Source: Streptomyces albipurpureus (GTDB lineage Bacteria; Actinomycetota; Actinomycetes; Streptomycetales; Streptomycetaceae). Taken from it: a DNA stretch of 64,000 nt. This document shows positions 37,006 through 45,814 of this stretch, piece by piece. Below the pieces are notes generated by a model. It was not told the DNA's origin, did no database searches, and saw only the letters and a program-made list of their open reading frames with translations. The stretch's first letter is position 1, and each line of letters opens with the position of its first letter. Location: NCBI RefSeq assembly GCF_023701525.1, contig NZ_JAMQAW010000024.1, positions 120,887 to 184,886 on the forward strand. The letters run 5' to 3'. Both the position numbers and the translations under genes were made by a program.

Positions 37006-37028
37006 CTGTCGTACCCGGCGGGTAGGCT
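37006..37028 (+). promoter_or_regulatory. Helicase promoter, weakly PafBC-like
   Basis: CTGTCGTAC, 8 bases, TAGGCT. The -10 and the spacing match the damage-promoter layout, but only 5 of the 9 upstream positions agree with TTGTCRGTG. The -10 itself is typical of vegetative promoters. Confidence 0.4.
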
Positions 37029-37038
37029 CGTGAACAAG

Positions 37039-39870
37039 ATGACCGAGGATCTCTCTCCCGCCGAGCGCTACGCCGCCGCCCGCATCCGCGCCGCTGAAGA
37101 GGCCACCGCGCTGGCCCCCTTCCGCGAGATGTACGAGTTCGATCTGGACCCCTTCCAGATCGAAGCCTGTCAGGCCCTGGAAGCGGGCAGGGGTGTGCTC
37201 GTCGCCGCGCCCACCGGCTCCGGGAAGACCATCGTCGGCGAGTTCGCCGTTCACCTCGCCCTCCAGCAGGGCCGTAAATGCTTCTACACCACGCCCATCA
37301 AGGCACTCTCCAACCAGAAGTACACCGACCTCGCCAAGCGGTACGGCGCTGACCGGGTGGGCCTGCTCACCGGTGACAACAGTGTGAATTCCGATGCCCC
37401 GGTGGTCGTGATGACCACCGAGGTCCTGCGGAACATGCTGTACGCGGGCTCGCAGGCGCTGCGTGGCCTCGGCTATGTCGTCATGGACGAGGTGCACTAC
37501 CTCTCCGACCGCTTCCGGGGCGCGGTCTGGGAGGAAGTGATCATTCATCTGCCCGAATCGGTGACCCTGGTGTCGCTCTCGGCGACCGTGTCGAACGCCG
37601 AGGAGTTCGGCGACTGGCTCGACACGGTCCGTGGTGACACCGAGGTGATCGTCTCCGAACACCGTCCGGTGCCGCTGTGGCAGCACGTCATGGCCGGACG
37701 GCGGATGTACGACCTCTTCGAGGAGGAGTCCGACCACGGAGGCCGCGGTACGGCCCGACGTGAGGTCAACCCCGATCTCGTCCGCTTGGCGCGGATGGAG
37801 AACCAACGCTCGTACAACCCCCGTGACCGCCGCCGTGGAAAGATGGTCCGCGAGGCCGATCGGGAGCGCGAGCGCCGTCAGCGCAGCCGGATCTGGACCC
37901 CTGGGCGACCCGAGGTCATCGAGCGCCTTGACGCCGAGGGGCTGCTGCCCGCGATCACCTTCATCTTCAGCCGGGCCGCCTGTGAGGCCGCCGTCCAGCA
38001 GTGCCTCTACGCGGGCCTGCGGCTCAATGACGACCGCGCCCGCCTCCGGGTCCGTGAAATCGTCGAGGAGCGGACCTCCACCATCCCCACCGAGGACCTC
38101 CATGTCCTTGGCTACTACGAATGGCTCGAAGGCCTGGAACGCGGCATCGCCGCGCACCACGCCGGAATGCTGCCGACCTTCAAGGAGGTCGTGGAGGAGT
38201 TGTTCGTCCGCGGTCTGGTGAAGGCCGTGTTCGCCACCGAGACCCTTGCGCTCGGCATCAACATGCCCGCGCGCTCGGTGGTCCTGGAGAAGCTCGTCAA
38301 GTGGAACGGCGAGCAGCACGCCGACATCACCCCCGGCGAGTACACCCAGTTGACCGGCCGGGCCGGACGGCGTGGCATCGATGTCGAGGGCCATGCGGTG
38401 GTCTTGTGGCAGCGGGCGATGGACCCGACCGCGCTGGCGGGGCTCGCCGGCACCCGCACCTACCCCCTGCGCTCCAGCTTCCGCCCTTCGTACAACATGG
38501 CGGTCAATCTGGTGCAGCAGTTCGGACGGCACCGTTCGCGAGAGCTGTTGGAGACGTCCTTCGCGCAGTTCCAGGCCGACCGTTCGGTGGTGGGCATCTC
38601 CCGGCAGGTGCAGAAGAACGAAGCGGGGCTTGAGGGCTACCGCGAGGGCATGACCTGCCACCTCGGTGACTTCGAGGAGTACGCGCGGATGCGCCGTGAC
38701 CTCAAGGACCGTGAGACCGAGTTGGCCAAGCAGGGCGCGGCTCAGCGGCGGGCCGCCGCGGCCGTGTCCTTGGAACGGCTGAAGCCGGGCGATGTCATTC
38801 ACGTTCCGACGGGTAAGTTCGCCGGGCTCGCGCTGGTCCTCGACCCCGGCATTCCGGCCGGGAGGACCAATGGGCATCGCGGATTCGAGCACCATGACGG
38901 CCCTCGTCCGGTGGTGTTGACCGCCGAACGGCAGGTCAAGCGGTTGGCATCGATCGACTTCCCGGTACCGGTGGAGCCGCTGGACCGGATGCGGGTCCCC
39001 AAGTCGTTCAATCCGCGCTCCCCGCAGTCCCGGCGTGATCTGGCGTCGGCGCTGCGGACGAAGGCCGGCCACCTGGTGCCCGATCGCCACCGCAGGGAGC
39101 GTGCGGCGGCCGCCGACGACCGTGAGATCGCACGGCTGCGCACCGAACTGCGGGCCCACCCCTGCCACGGCTGCTCGGAGCGTGAGGACCACGCCCGTTG
39201 GGCCGAGCGCTACCACCGGTTGCAGCGGGACACCAAGCAGTTGGAGCGACGGATCGAGGGGCGTACGAACACCATCGCCCGCACCTTCGATCGCATCGTG
39301 GCCCTGCTGACGGAGATGGACTACCTACGCGAGGACGAGGTCACCGCGCACGGCAAGCGCCTCGCCCGGCTCTACGGCGAGTTGGATCTGCTGGCGAGCG
39401 AGTGCCTACGGGACGGCGTGTGGGAGGGACTGAGCCCGGCCGAGTTGGCCGCCTGTGTCTCGGCGCTGGTCTTCGAGGCTCGACAGTCGGACGACGCGGT
39501 GGCACCGAAGGTCCCCGAGGGTCCGGCGAAGGCAGCCCTGGGGGAGATGGTCCGCATCTGGGGCCGGTTGGACGCCCTGGAGGAGGATTTCAAGATCAAC
39601 CAGGCGGAGGGTGTGGGCCAGCGGGAGCCGGACCTCGGATTCGCCTGGGCGGCCTATCAATGGGCGTCCGACAAGAGTCTGGACGAGGTGCTGCGGGAGG
39701 CGGAGATGCCCGCGGGCGACTTCGTTCGCTGGTCGAAGCAGGTGATTGACGTCCTCGGGCAGATTGCCGCCGCGGCACCATCGGAGGGCGGCAGCACGGT
39801 GGCGAAGAATGCCCGCAAGGCCGTGGACGCGCTGCTGAGAGGCGTGGTGGCATACAGCTCGGTGGGATGA
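37039..39870 (+). CDS. helY: Ski2-like DEVH-box helicase (HelY type)
   Basis: The product (943 residues) has two RecA-like domains with Walker A AAPTGSGKT (57-64) and the DEVH box (150-153). Motif VI follows (QLTGRAGRRGIDVEG). The long C-terminal region includes an rRNA-processing/DSHCT-type domain (LSPAELAACVSALVFEAR). It matches mycobacterial HelY in size and order. Ski2-like enzymes unwind RNA or structured nucleic acids; the substrate in actinomycetes is not certain. ATG 37039 is preferred over GTG 37030, since TAGGCT at 37023-37028 leaves almost no room for the latter. Confidence 0.93.
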   Translation: MTEDLSPAERYAAARIRAAEEATALAPFREMYEFDLDPFQIEACQALEAGRGVLVAAPTGSGKTIVGEFAVHLALQQGRKCFYTTPIKALSNQKYTDLAKRYGADRVGLLTGDNSVNSDAPVVVMTTEVLRNMLYAGSQALRGLGYVVMDEVHYLSDRFRGAVWEEVIIHLPESVTLVSLSATVSNAEEFGDWLDTVRGDTEVIVSEHRPVPLWQHVMAGRRMYDLFEEESDHGGRGTARREVNPDLVRLARMENQRSYNPRDRRRGKMVREADRERERRQRSRIWTPGRPEVIERLDAEGLLPAITFIFSRAACEAAVQQCLYAGLRLNDDRARLRVREIVEERTSTIPTEDLHVLGYYEWLEGLERGIAAHHAGMLPTFKEVVEELFVRGLVKAVFATETLALGINMPARSVVLEKLVKWNGEQHADITPGEYTQLTGRAGRRGIDVEGHAVVLWQRAMDPTALAGLAGTRTYPLRSSFRPSYNMAVNLVQQFGRHRSRELLETSFAQFQADRSVVGISRQVQKNEAGLEGYREGMTCHLGDFEEYARMRRDLKDRETELAKQGAAQRRAAAAVSLERLKPGDVIHVPTGKFAGLALVLDPGIPAGRTNGHRGFEHHDGPRPVVLTAERQVKRLASIDFPVPVEPLDRMRVPKSFNPRSPQSRRDLASALRTKAGHLVPDRHRRERAAAADDREIARLRTELRAHPCHGCSEREDHARWAERYHRLQRDTKQLERRIEGRTNTIARTFDRIVALLTEMDYLREDEVTAHGKRLARLYGELDLLASECLRDGVWEGLSPAELAACVSALVFEARQSDDAVAPKVPEGPAKAALGEMVRIWGRLDALEEDFKINQAEGVGQREPDLGFAWAAYQWASDKSLDEVLREAEMPAGDFVRWSKQVIDVLGQIAAAAPSEGGSTVAKNARKAVDALLRGVVAYSSVG

Positions 39871-39893
39871 CCCCGAGAGGGGACCCCTTGGTG

Positions 39894-39932
39894 GCGAGGG
39901 CCGGAGCGTCGGACGGATGCTCCGGCCCTCGC
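39894..39932 (+). terminator. Terminator between helY and the photolyase gene
   Basis: GCGAGGGCCGGAGC (39894-39907) pairs perfectly over 14 bp with 39919-39932. The stem is followed by CCGTTTTGG. It probably serves both convergent genes. Confidence 0.85.
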
Positions 39933-39985
39933 CCGTTTTGGCGGCGGGCGAGCGCTGGGCGGGCTGGGTGTTTTCCGGCGGCTCC

Positions 39986-41356
39986 TCAGTCCAGGCCGCG
40001 CGCCCGCTCGAACCGTGCCCTGCCCTCCGCCGGGTCGACCAGCGGTTCGGGATAGTCGAGCTTGGCCCGCTCCAGGTCGCCCAGCTCTTCCGGCCGATGG
40101 ATCCTCGCCCCTGGCAGATGCGCCAACTCCGGCACCCAGCGGCGCACATAGTCGCCGTGGGGGTCGAACCGTCTGGCCTGGGCCAGCGGGCTGAGCACAC
40201 GATTGGGGCGGGTGTCGGTCCCGGTCCCCGCCACCCACTGCCAGTTCAACTGGTTGTTGGCGATGTCCCCGTCCACCAGCCACTCCAGGAAGTGACGCGC
40301 TCCCACCCGCCAGTCCACATAGAGCGTTTTGGCCAGGTAGCTCGCCGTCAGCAGTCTGGCCCGGTTGTGCATCCATCCCTCGTGGCGCAGTTGACGCATC
40401 CCCGCGTCCACGATCGGACAGCCGGTTCTGCCCTCCTCCCAGGCGGTGATCTCCTTCTCGTCGTCGCGCCAGCGGTCCCCTCGGGTTCGGTAGTCGACCC
40501 GGGCCGCCGACGGCCGGGCCGCGAGCACCTGATGATGGAAGTCGCGCCACACCAACTGTCGTACGAACGCCTCCGCGCCCGGTCCGCCCTTCTTGCGGGC
40601 CCGTTGGATGAGTTCGGTAGCCGAGAGGGTGCCGAAGTGGAGATGGGGTGACAGCCGGGAGGTGGCATCGCCGTGCAGATCGTCGTGCCGTTCCGCATAG
40701 GAATCAGCTCCGGCCGTGGGGTCGGCGAGCCAAGCGGTCAGCTGGAGTCTTCCGGCTCGCTCACCTCCGCTGGCCAGACCAGGGGAGACTCCGGTGACGG
40801 CGGAGCGCCGAGGCAGTGGATGGCCGGCGATTTCCGGCACGGTCACCCGTCGCGGCGCGGCCAGCGCTCGGCGGAGCCCGTTCTCGTCCCAGCGCCGGAA
40901 GTAGGGGGTGAAGACGGAGAAGTGATCCTTGCCGGCCGGTGTCACCGCGCCCGGTGGCAGCGCGGTGATCACCGCGTCGTGGGCACGGAGCTCACACCGC
41001 AGTTCCTTCAGTGCCGTGCGCAACCGGTCTTCGCGGCGCTGTGCGTAGGCGCTGACCCCCGCGGCGATATGCACCGAACGCGCACCGGTCTCGGTGACGA
41101 CACGGCAGACCTGTTCGGTGACATCGCCGGTACGGACCACCAGCCGGCCGCCGCGCTCACGTAGCTGCGCGTCGAGGGAGGAAAGGCAGTCGGCGAGGAA
41201 GGCACGTCGATTGGGCACGTCGAAACCGGCCAGGCTCACCCCCGGGTCCAGCACGAACAGGGGTACCACCGTCTCGGTCTCCCGGACGGCGGCGCTGAGC
41301 GCGGGCTGGTCGTGAACCCGCAGATCAGAGGTGAACAGCAGCACGGAGACACTCAT
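39986..41356 (-). CDS. phr: Deoxyribodipyrimidine photolyase
   Basis: The product (456 residues) repairs cyclobutane pyrimidine dimers using light. The N-terminal antenna domain (SVLLFTSDLRVHDQPAL) is followed by the helical FAD domain. That domain holds the SRLSPHLHFGTLSA, FVRQLVWRDFHHQV, GMRQLRHEGWMHNRARL and WLVDGDIANNQLNWQWVAGTG motifs, with the conserved tryptophans. The start is ATG 41356 with GAGGAGGGG upstream. It lies downstream of a SigK/RskA-like pair on the same strand; in some bacteria a stress sigma factor controls phr, but here a terminator-like hairpin separates them. Confidence 0.95.
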   Translation of the reverse strand: MSVSVLLFTSDLRVHDQPALSAAVRETETVVPLFVLDPGVSLAGFDVPNRRAFLADCLSSLDAQLRERGGRLVVRTGDVTEQVCRVVTETGARSVHIAAGVSAYAQRREDRLRTALKELRCELRAHDAVITALPPGAVTPAGKDHFSVFTPYFRRWDENGLRRALAAPRRVTVPEIAGHPLPRRSAVTGVSPGLASGGERAGRLQLTAWLADPTAGADSYAERHDDLHGDATSRLSPHLHFGTLSATELIQRARKKGGPGAEAFVRQLVWRDFHHQVLAARPSAARVDYRTRGDRWRDDEKEITAWEEGRTGCPIVDAGMRQLRHEGWMHNRARLLTASYLAKTLYVDWRVGARHFLEWLVDGDIANNQLNWQWVAGTGTDTRPNRVLSPLAQARRFDPHGDYVRRWVPELAHLPGARIHRPEELGDLERAKLDYPEPLVDPAEGRARFERARGLD

Positions 41357-41492
41357 TCGCCGCCCCTCCTCGGGCGCGGCGTTCCTGGTGGACGGCTTGG
41401 TGCCCAGGGCGTCGAGTCGGTCAGCGGAAGCTCCTTGGAGTGGATGCGGACGGTTGGCCGGGTCCTGGGGGAGCCGGTGTCGCCGATGCCCC

Positions 41493-41522
41493 CGGAGGGC
41501 GCCGGGTGTACCCGACGCCCTC
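41493..41522 (-). terminator. Hairpin downstream of the anti-sigma gene
   Basis: GGAGGGCG (41493-41500) pairs with CGCCCTCC (41515-41522), continued inward by CGGGT/ACCCG after a single mismatch. It lies about 100 bases after the anti-sigma stop and before phr. Confidence 0.6.
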
Positions 41523-41621
41523 CTGCTCGATGCCGGCCCTGCGGGTGGCTGCCGGTAGGGCGCCAGGTGTATTGACCCGCAGGGTTGTCGCCGCGGGTGC
41601 TGGGGCCGCCCGCCGGTCGGC

Positions 41622-42368
41622 TCAGGTCGGGAAGTTCATCACCGCGAGGGGGGCGGACGTCGGTTCCGATGAGCCGCCCGCGGGTTCCACGGTGACTCCC
41701 ATGCCCGAGGCGGCGTCCACCGGGCCCTTCATCAGGACGGCGTTGTTGGGCGTTGCCGGGTTCATCAAGCCGGCTGACCGCATGGTGCCGTTGTCGTTGA
41801 ACCACAGTTGGTAGACCTTGCCGGCCGCTGGTTCGGGCATCCCGGAGGTGAAGAAGGCGGCCTTGTTCAGGGAGGTTGAGACGACGACCGTTCCCTTGGC
41901 GCCGCCCGGGAGGCCGCCGGCAGCGAGCTTGGCGTCCGGTGCCGAGAGCACGGCGGCAAGCTCCGCCGACTGCCGCTCGGCGCGCTGGGCGGCCTGGCGT
42001 GCGTCGTTGGCCTCCTGATGTTGCCAGAGGGACACCCCGCCAAGGCCCATTGCCGCGGCGACACAGGCGGCGAGGACGAAACGGGACAGCGCCCGGCCGC
42101 CGCTGCGGCGCTCCAGCCGAGCCCGTCCGGGTCCCGGTGGCTCCTGGCGTTCGGTCGATATCCGGCGCATCACCTGCTGCTTGAGCTCTGGCGGCGGCAC
42201 CATCGCCACCACCAGACTCAGCTTCCCCGCGGTGGCGGCCAGTTCCCGCACCTCTTGATCGCAGGAGGGGCATTCCATGAGGTGGTGCTCGAATTCGACG
42301 CGCTCTTCCGGTCCCAGCGCATGCAGCACATAGGCGCCGGTCAAGGTGTGGAGGTCGGCGGTGGTCAT
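41622..42368 (-). CDS. rskA: Anti-sigma factor (RskA-like)
   Basis: The product (248 residues) is a membrane-spanning anti-sigma factor. The cytosolic N-terminal zinc-associated motif is H29-x3-C33-x2-C36 (HHLMECPSC). One membrane helix lies near 96-114 (FVLAACVAAAMGLGGVSLW). The extracytoplasmic RskA C-terminal domain follows (GKVYQLWFNDNGTMRSAG, GVTVEPAGGSSEPTSAPLA). Its ATG overlaps the sigma-factor stop in ATGA. It should hold the sigma factor inactive until proteolysis; the cue is probably oxidative or redox-linked by analogy with SigK systems. Confidence 0.9.
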   Translation of the reverse strand: MTTADLHTLTGAYVLHALGPEERVEFEHHLMECPSCDQEVRELAATAGKLSLVVAMVPPPELKQQVMRRISTERQEPPGPGRARLERRSGGRALSRFVLAACVAAAMGLGGVSLWQHQEANDARQAAQRAERQSAELAAVLSAPDAKLAAGGLPGGAKGTVVVSTSLNKAAFFTSGMPEPAAGKVYQLWFNDNGTMRSAGLMNPATPNNAVLMKGPVDAASGMGVTVEPAGGSSEPTSAPLAVMNFPT

Positions 42369-42949
42369 ACGGTCACCCCCAGGCAGTCACGCAACCGGAT
42401 CAGTCCGTCGCGCAGTCGTGTTTTGACCGTGCCCAAGGGCACCGCGAGCAGTTCGGCGACCTCGCTGTAGGCGAGTCCCCGGTAGTAGGCGAGGGTGACG
42501 GACTGCCGCTGGAGCTCGGTCAGACCACCGAGGCAGCGCCGTACCTGTTCTCGTTCGAGGCTTGCTTCCACCTGCTCGGTGACCTCGTCGTACTCGGGAG
42601 TCCGATCGAGCAGCGCGGCCCGCTGCTCCCGGTCGGACGCGGCTTGGGCCGAGCGAACCCGGTCGACCGCCCGCCGATGGGCGAGTGTGAGTATCCAGGT
42701 CATGGCGGAACCCCGGGACGGCTGGTAGCGGGCAGCGGTGCGCCAGACCTCCATCAGCACCTCCTGGGTCACCTCCTCCGACTGGGCGGGATCGCGCAGT
42801 ACGGCTCGCACCAGCCCGAGCACTGGACCGCACACCGCGTCGTAGACCCGTGAGAAGGCCTCGTGGTCCCCGCGGGCGACCAGGCCGATCAGCTCTTGCA
42901 GATCCGGTTGGGCTGGGGCCGGACGGCCGGCGAATACGGGTTCTTTCAC
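42365..42949 (-). CDS. sigK: ECF RNA polymerase sigma factor (SigK-like)
   Basis: The product (194 residues) has sigma region 2 (FSRVYDAVCGPVLGLVRAVLRDPAQSEEVTQEVLMEVWR) and region 4 (LTELQRQSVTLAYYRGLAYSEVAELLAVPLGTVKTRLRDGL). The sequence style and the partner gene fit the SigK group. GTG 42949 is chosen because GGAGGA lies 9 bases upstream; an in-frame ATG at 42994 has no ribosome site. The adjacent anti-sigma gene overlaps by 4 bases. A possible autoregulated promoter lies at 43000-43027. Confidence 0.92.
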   Translation of the reverse strand: MKEPVFAGRPAPAQPDLQELIGLVARGDHEAFSRVYDAVCGPVLGLVRAVLRDPAQSEEVTQEVLMEVWRTAARYQPSRGSAMTWILTLAHRRAVDRVRSAQAASDREQRAALLDRTPEYDEVTEQVEASLEREQVRRCLGGLTELQRQSVTLAYYRGLAYSEVAELLAVPLGTVKTRLRDGLIRLRDCLGVTV

Positions 42950-42999
42950 GCGGTATTTCCTCCAGTGAGCGATCTGTCGTGCGACAGTCTTCACCAGAC

Positions 43000-43027
43000 A
43001 TTCGTGGCTGTGGCGTCAGTGGATTGG
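43000..43027 (-). promoter_or_regulatory. Possible SigK-dependent promoter of the sigma/anti-sigma operon
   Basis: On the minus strand CCAATCC (43021-43027), 15 bases, then ACGAAT (43000-43005). Mycobacterial SigK promoters read roughly CCATCC and CCGAAT with 16-17 bases between, so the match is good but not exact. Confidence 0.45.
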
Positions 43028-43161
43028 TCTGGGTGCGCGGATCGTCGCAGAGGTATCGCACCCGGCCGGTCGAGATCGCGCCCGTCACCGGGTGGGGAAT
43101 TCACCCGATGGGGTGGTGTCGTCTGGGGCGGGCGCTTCCCATGGGAGCGGAAGACGGCCTT

Positions 43162-43187
43162 GGGGGCGCTGCCTGCGCAGCACCCCC
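43162..43187 (-). terminator. Hairpin after the ABA4-like gene
   Basis: GGGGG/CCCCC (43162-43166 and 43183-43187) and GCTGC/GCAGC (43168-43172 and 43177-43181) form one stem with a single mismatch and a 4-base loop. Confidence 0.65.
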
Positions 43188-43218
43188 GAAGGATCGCCGG
43201 CTCCTTGCCTCGGCGGGT

Positions 43219-43683
43219 CTACTGGATAGCCTCTTGAGGCACGGTGGGGTGCTTGTCCTTGGTCGCGCGGGCCATTCCCAGGGCCCGGAGCAGCAGGAAG
43301 ACGGGGAAGGCGAACGGCGAGAGCAGGATCGTCAGAACGAGCAGGGGGCTCATCACCAGCGGGTGGATTCCCCACTTCCGGGACTCCAGGAACATCCACT
43401 GCCCGATCAGCAGGTCCCAGGCGATGATCTGTGCCCAGAGGGCCCCGGCGCCGTCCGCGACCTCCACCAGGTCCTGGAGCTTGGGCACGCTTGGCCCGCT
43501 CACCAGGGTCCACAGCTCGGGCAGCACGGGAATCGCGAGCGCGGTGTAGACGATGAGGATCGGCACCACGGTCAGTGGTGAGGCCGCGACGCGCGCGGTG
43601 GGGCGCCAGTTCGGCGCCAGGATCATCAGCAGCCAGACGGGGACCGCCAGCAGGAATGAGAGATCGAAGAGGAAGTCGGTCAT
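43219..43683 (-). CDS. ABA4-like family membrane protein (DUF4281 type)
   Basis: The product (154 residues) has four predicted membrane helices and the family segments FLLAVPVWLLMILAPNW and AQIIAWDLLIGQWMFLESR. Plant ABA4 is needed for neoxanthin synthesis, but bacterial members have no established activity. The ATG overlaps the stop of the upstream membrane-protein gene (ATGA), so the two are translationally coupled. Confidence 0.8.
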   Translation of the reverse strand: MTDFLFDLSFLLAVPVWLLMILAPNWRPTARVAASPLTVVPILIVYTALAIPVLPELWTLVSGPSVPKLQDLVEVADGAGALWAQIIAWDLLIGQWMFLESRKWGIHPLVMSPLLVLTILLSPFAFPVFLLLRALGMARATKDKHPTVPQEAIQ

Positions 43684-44651
43684 ACCGGCAGCTCCGTTGT
43701 CGTGCGGCTCTGGTCGCCTGGTACCGGCTGGTCGGGGGGTGTCGCCCCACCGCGGAGGGAGGCATAGGTCGCCGCGGCGCAGCCCGCGACGATGACGGCC
43801 GCGGCGGTGAGGGTCGCACCGTCGGGGTGGATCAGCGACTGCCCCCGCAGCGCCTGCCAGGTGACGAGCGCGAGGACCGCCACGTACGCCCCGGACGCCG
43901 TCAGCACCAGCCGCACCCGAACGCGCTCGTCGCCGAGCCGGGGGAAGCGGGCCGCGAGGAGCAGCAGGGCGAGCAGCACCAGCGGCAGTATCTGGAGAGC
44001 GTGCATGCCCACGAAGTGCGGTATGCGCAGATCGCCACCGGTCGTGGACCAGCCGGTCAGCGGCATGGAGGCGCCGCCGTCCGCCACGCCGACACTATGG
44101 GCTCCCACGGAGGTCGCCGCGGGGTCCTTCCGCTGGTCGGCGGTGGGCATGGTCATCAGAAATCCGAGCCCCGCGCCGATCAGCGCGATCACCGAGCCCC
44201 CGCGCAGCGCCCAGGTGGACGCGCGGTCCTCGATTCGGGAGCGGAACAGCAGGACCGCGATGGTCACCGCCGCCGTCCAGAGGATGACGATCGTGAGCGC
44301 CATGATTCTGTAGAGCAGGGTGTCGAGGTCCGTCTCGCTGTTGAAGTGGCTTCGCTTGCCGCGGATGACCTGTCCGGTGATGATCACCATCTCGATGGCT
44401 CCGGTCGCGGCGACCGTGCTCCCCGCCCACCGGCCCACCCGTTGGCCACGGGTGATGAGGGAGAGCATCCACGCCAACGACACCGCGTAGAGCAGAAAGG
44501 AAATCGAGAACTTAAAGGGTTTGAACCAGATGGTCGAGCCCACCAGCATGCGGTCGTCGATCAGCATTCCCACCGCGGAGACGACTGTCATGACGGCCAT
44601 CGACCCGGCGAAGATCATGAGTGGTCGGTGCCATGAGCGCCAGGAAGGCAT
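43680..44651 (-). CDS. Multi-pass membrane protein of unknown function
   Basis: The product (323 residues) has about eight membrane helices and no recognised catalytic motif. It has a conserved-looking IWFKPFKFSISFLLYAVSLAWM segment and a GSVIALIGAGLGFLMTMPTADQRK loop. ATG 44651 is chosen near a GGGGGT stretch; upstream in-frame codons fall in the divergent control region. It is divergent from a MerR regulator that probably controls it, together with the coupled ABA4-like gene. Confidence 0.78.
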   Translation of the reverse strand: MPSWRSWHRPLMIFAGSMAVMTVVSAVGMLIDDRMLVGSTIWFKPFKFSISFLLYAVSLAWMLSLITRGQRVGRWAGSTVAATGAIEMVIITGQVIRGKRSHFNSETDLDTLLYRIMALTIVILWTAAVTIAVLLFRSRIEDRASTWALRGGSVIALIGAGLGFLMTMPTADQRKDPAATSVGAHSVGVADGGASMPLTGWSTTGGDLRIPHFVGMHALQILPLVLLALLLLAARFPRLGDERVRVRLVLTASGAYVAVLALVTWQALRGQSLIHPDGATLTAAAVIVAGCAAATYASLRGGATPPDQPVPGDQSRTTTELPV

Positions 44652-44757
44652 AGGAGTACCCCCGTCATAGTATGGATAGCGGCACTGTCCACTATCCGTA
44701 ATCGTCACTATCTATGATGGTCAGCGGCAATGGCAAGGGCGAAGAGGTGAACGAGCC
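44652..44757. promoter_or_regulatory. Divergent promoter region with CTATC/GATAG repeats
   Basis: The 106-base gap is much richer in A and T than its surroundings. It contains CACTATC twice (near 44691-44697 and 44707-44713), GGATAGCGG (44672-44680), and CATAGTATGG near 44667. Direct and inverted copies of the CTATC motif suggest operators for the MerR-type protein encoded on the right. Confidence 0.55.
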
Positions 44758-45447
44758 GTGCGCATCGGCGAGTTGAGTCGTAGGACTGGGGTTCCAGTGC
44801 CGACGATCAAGTACTACGTACGCGAAGGGCTGCTGCCGGCCGGGCAGTTGACCAGCCCCAATCAGGCGGCCTACGGCGAAGCGCACGAGCGGCGGCTGCG
44901 GCTGATCCGTGCGCTGCTCGATGTCGGGGGGCTCAAGGTCGCCGCCATCGCGGAGGTGCTCGCCGCGGTCGATGACCCGGCCAAGTCGATACACAAGGTG
45001 CTCGGAGTGGCATCGGATCTGCTGGTGCCGCGCTACCCCGCCGCAGAGCCGGACGAAGCGCTGCTGGCCGCGCGTGAGCAGGTGGACGAACTGGTCACCC
45101 AGCGGGGTTGGCAGGACGTACACGACTGTCCGGCCAAGGAGTCACTGGCCATGGCCCTGGCCACCCTGCGGCGCGTTGGCCATGAAGACTTCGTCCAGGT
45201 GCTGGACGTCTATGCCGAAGCGGCCGAGGAGGTCGCACGCGCCGACCTGGAGGCCGTCGCGGCCAGGTCGGCCAGGTCGGCCCTGGACGGTGTGGTGGAG
45301 AGCGTCATAGTGGGAACCGTGGTCGGGGAGGCGATGTTCTCGGCGCTACGGCACCTCGCCCATGTGGACCGTTCCTCCCGGATGTACGGCGAGGCGGCGT
45401 CCCACGGGCAGGCCGCGGCGGGTGGCGATGGGGAGATCACTCGGTAG
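44758..45447 (+). CDS. MerR-family transcriptional regulator
   Basis: The product (229 residues) has a MerR winged helix (MRIGELSRRTGVPVPTIKYYVREGLLP) at its very start and a recognition wing (AYGEAHERRLRLIRALLDVGGL). The long C-terminal domain lacks conserved metal-binding cysteines, so a small-molecule ligand is more likely than a metal. The start is GTG 44758. The divergent membrane-protein operon is its obvious target. Confidence 0.9.
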   Translation: MRIGELSRRTGVPVPTIKYYVREGLLPAGQLTSPNQAAYGEAHERRLRLIRALLDVGGLKVAAIAEVLAAVDDPAKSIHKVLGVASDLLVPRYPAAEPDEALLAAREQVDELVTQRGWQDVHDCPAKESLAMALATLRRVGHEDFVQVLDVYAEAAEEVARADLEAVAARSARSALDGVVESVIVGTVVGEAMFSALRHLAHVDRSSRMYGEAASHGQAAAGGDGEITR

Positions 45448-45814
45448 TCCGCGGCGGCATGAGGGGGTGCGGGGTCTCTCCGGCGCCGGGCGGGGACGGG
45501 GTTCCCTCCCCTGTCATCGCCCGGGGATTCGTGAAAGCCGGCGGCATCCCGGGCATTCCTCATCACGGCCGTCGGGCTTCTTCTCCAGCGTCGGGCCGGC
45601 CGTTGAAGCACTGCTGCCTTCAGCGTCCGTGGGGTCCAGGCCCCCCACCCCGCCGGTGAGCGGAGTGCCCTCCGCTCCGGCGGTCTCGCTGGCTGTGTCA
45701 GCTCGCGCGCTGCCGAGCGGCACCGGCCGACCGGCGGATCGGGGTGGTGCGCCCCGACGAGAAGACCCCCCAGCCGTCCGGCCGAGGGGTCATGGCGTCG
45801 GGTGGGTCGCGCCG
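45448..45814. other. Intergenic region between MerR and SIP genes
   Basis: I see no gene I can support in these 367 bases. A 69-codon minus-strand frame (45514-45723) starts with GTG but has no ribosome site and mixed codon use. The region separates convergent genes and should contain their terminators. Several G/C-rich inverted repeats exist, but none stands out. Confidence 0.4.

Noticed and set aside
35704..39216. 1170-codon minus-strand open frame across the lipid kinase and helicase genes
   Set aside because: Same cause: a shadow frame of two well-supported plus-strand genes, with no ribosome site or domain.
45514..45723. 69-codon minus-strand frame between MerR and SIP genes
   Set aside because: No ribosome site, low-complexity sequence and mixed codon bias; not enough to call a gene.
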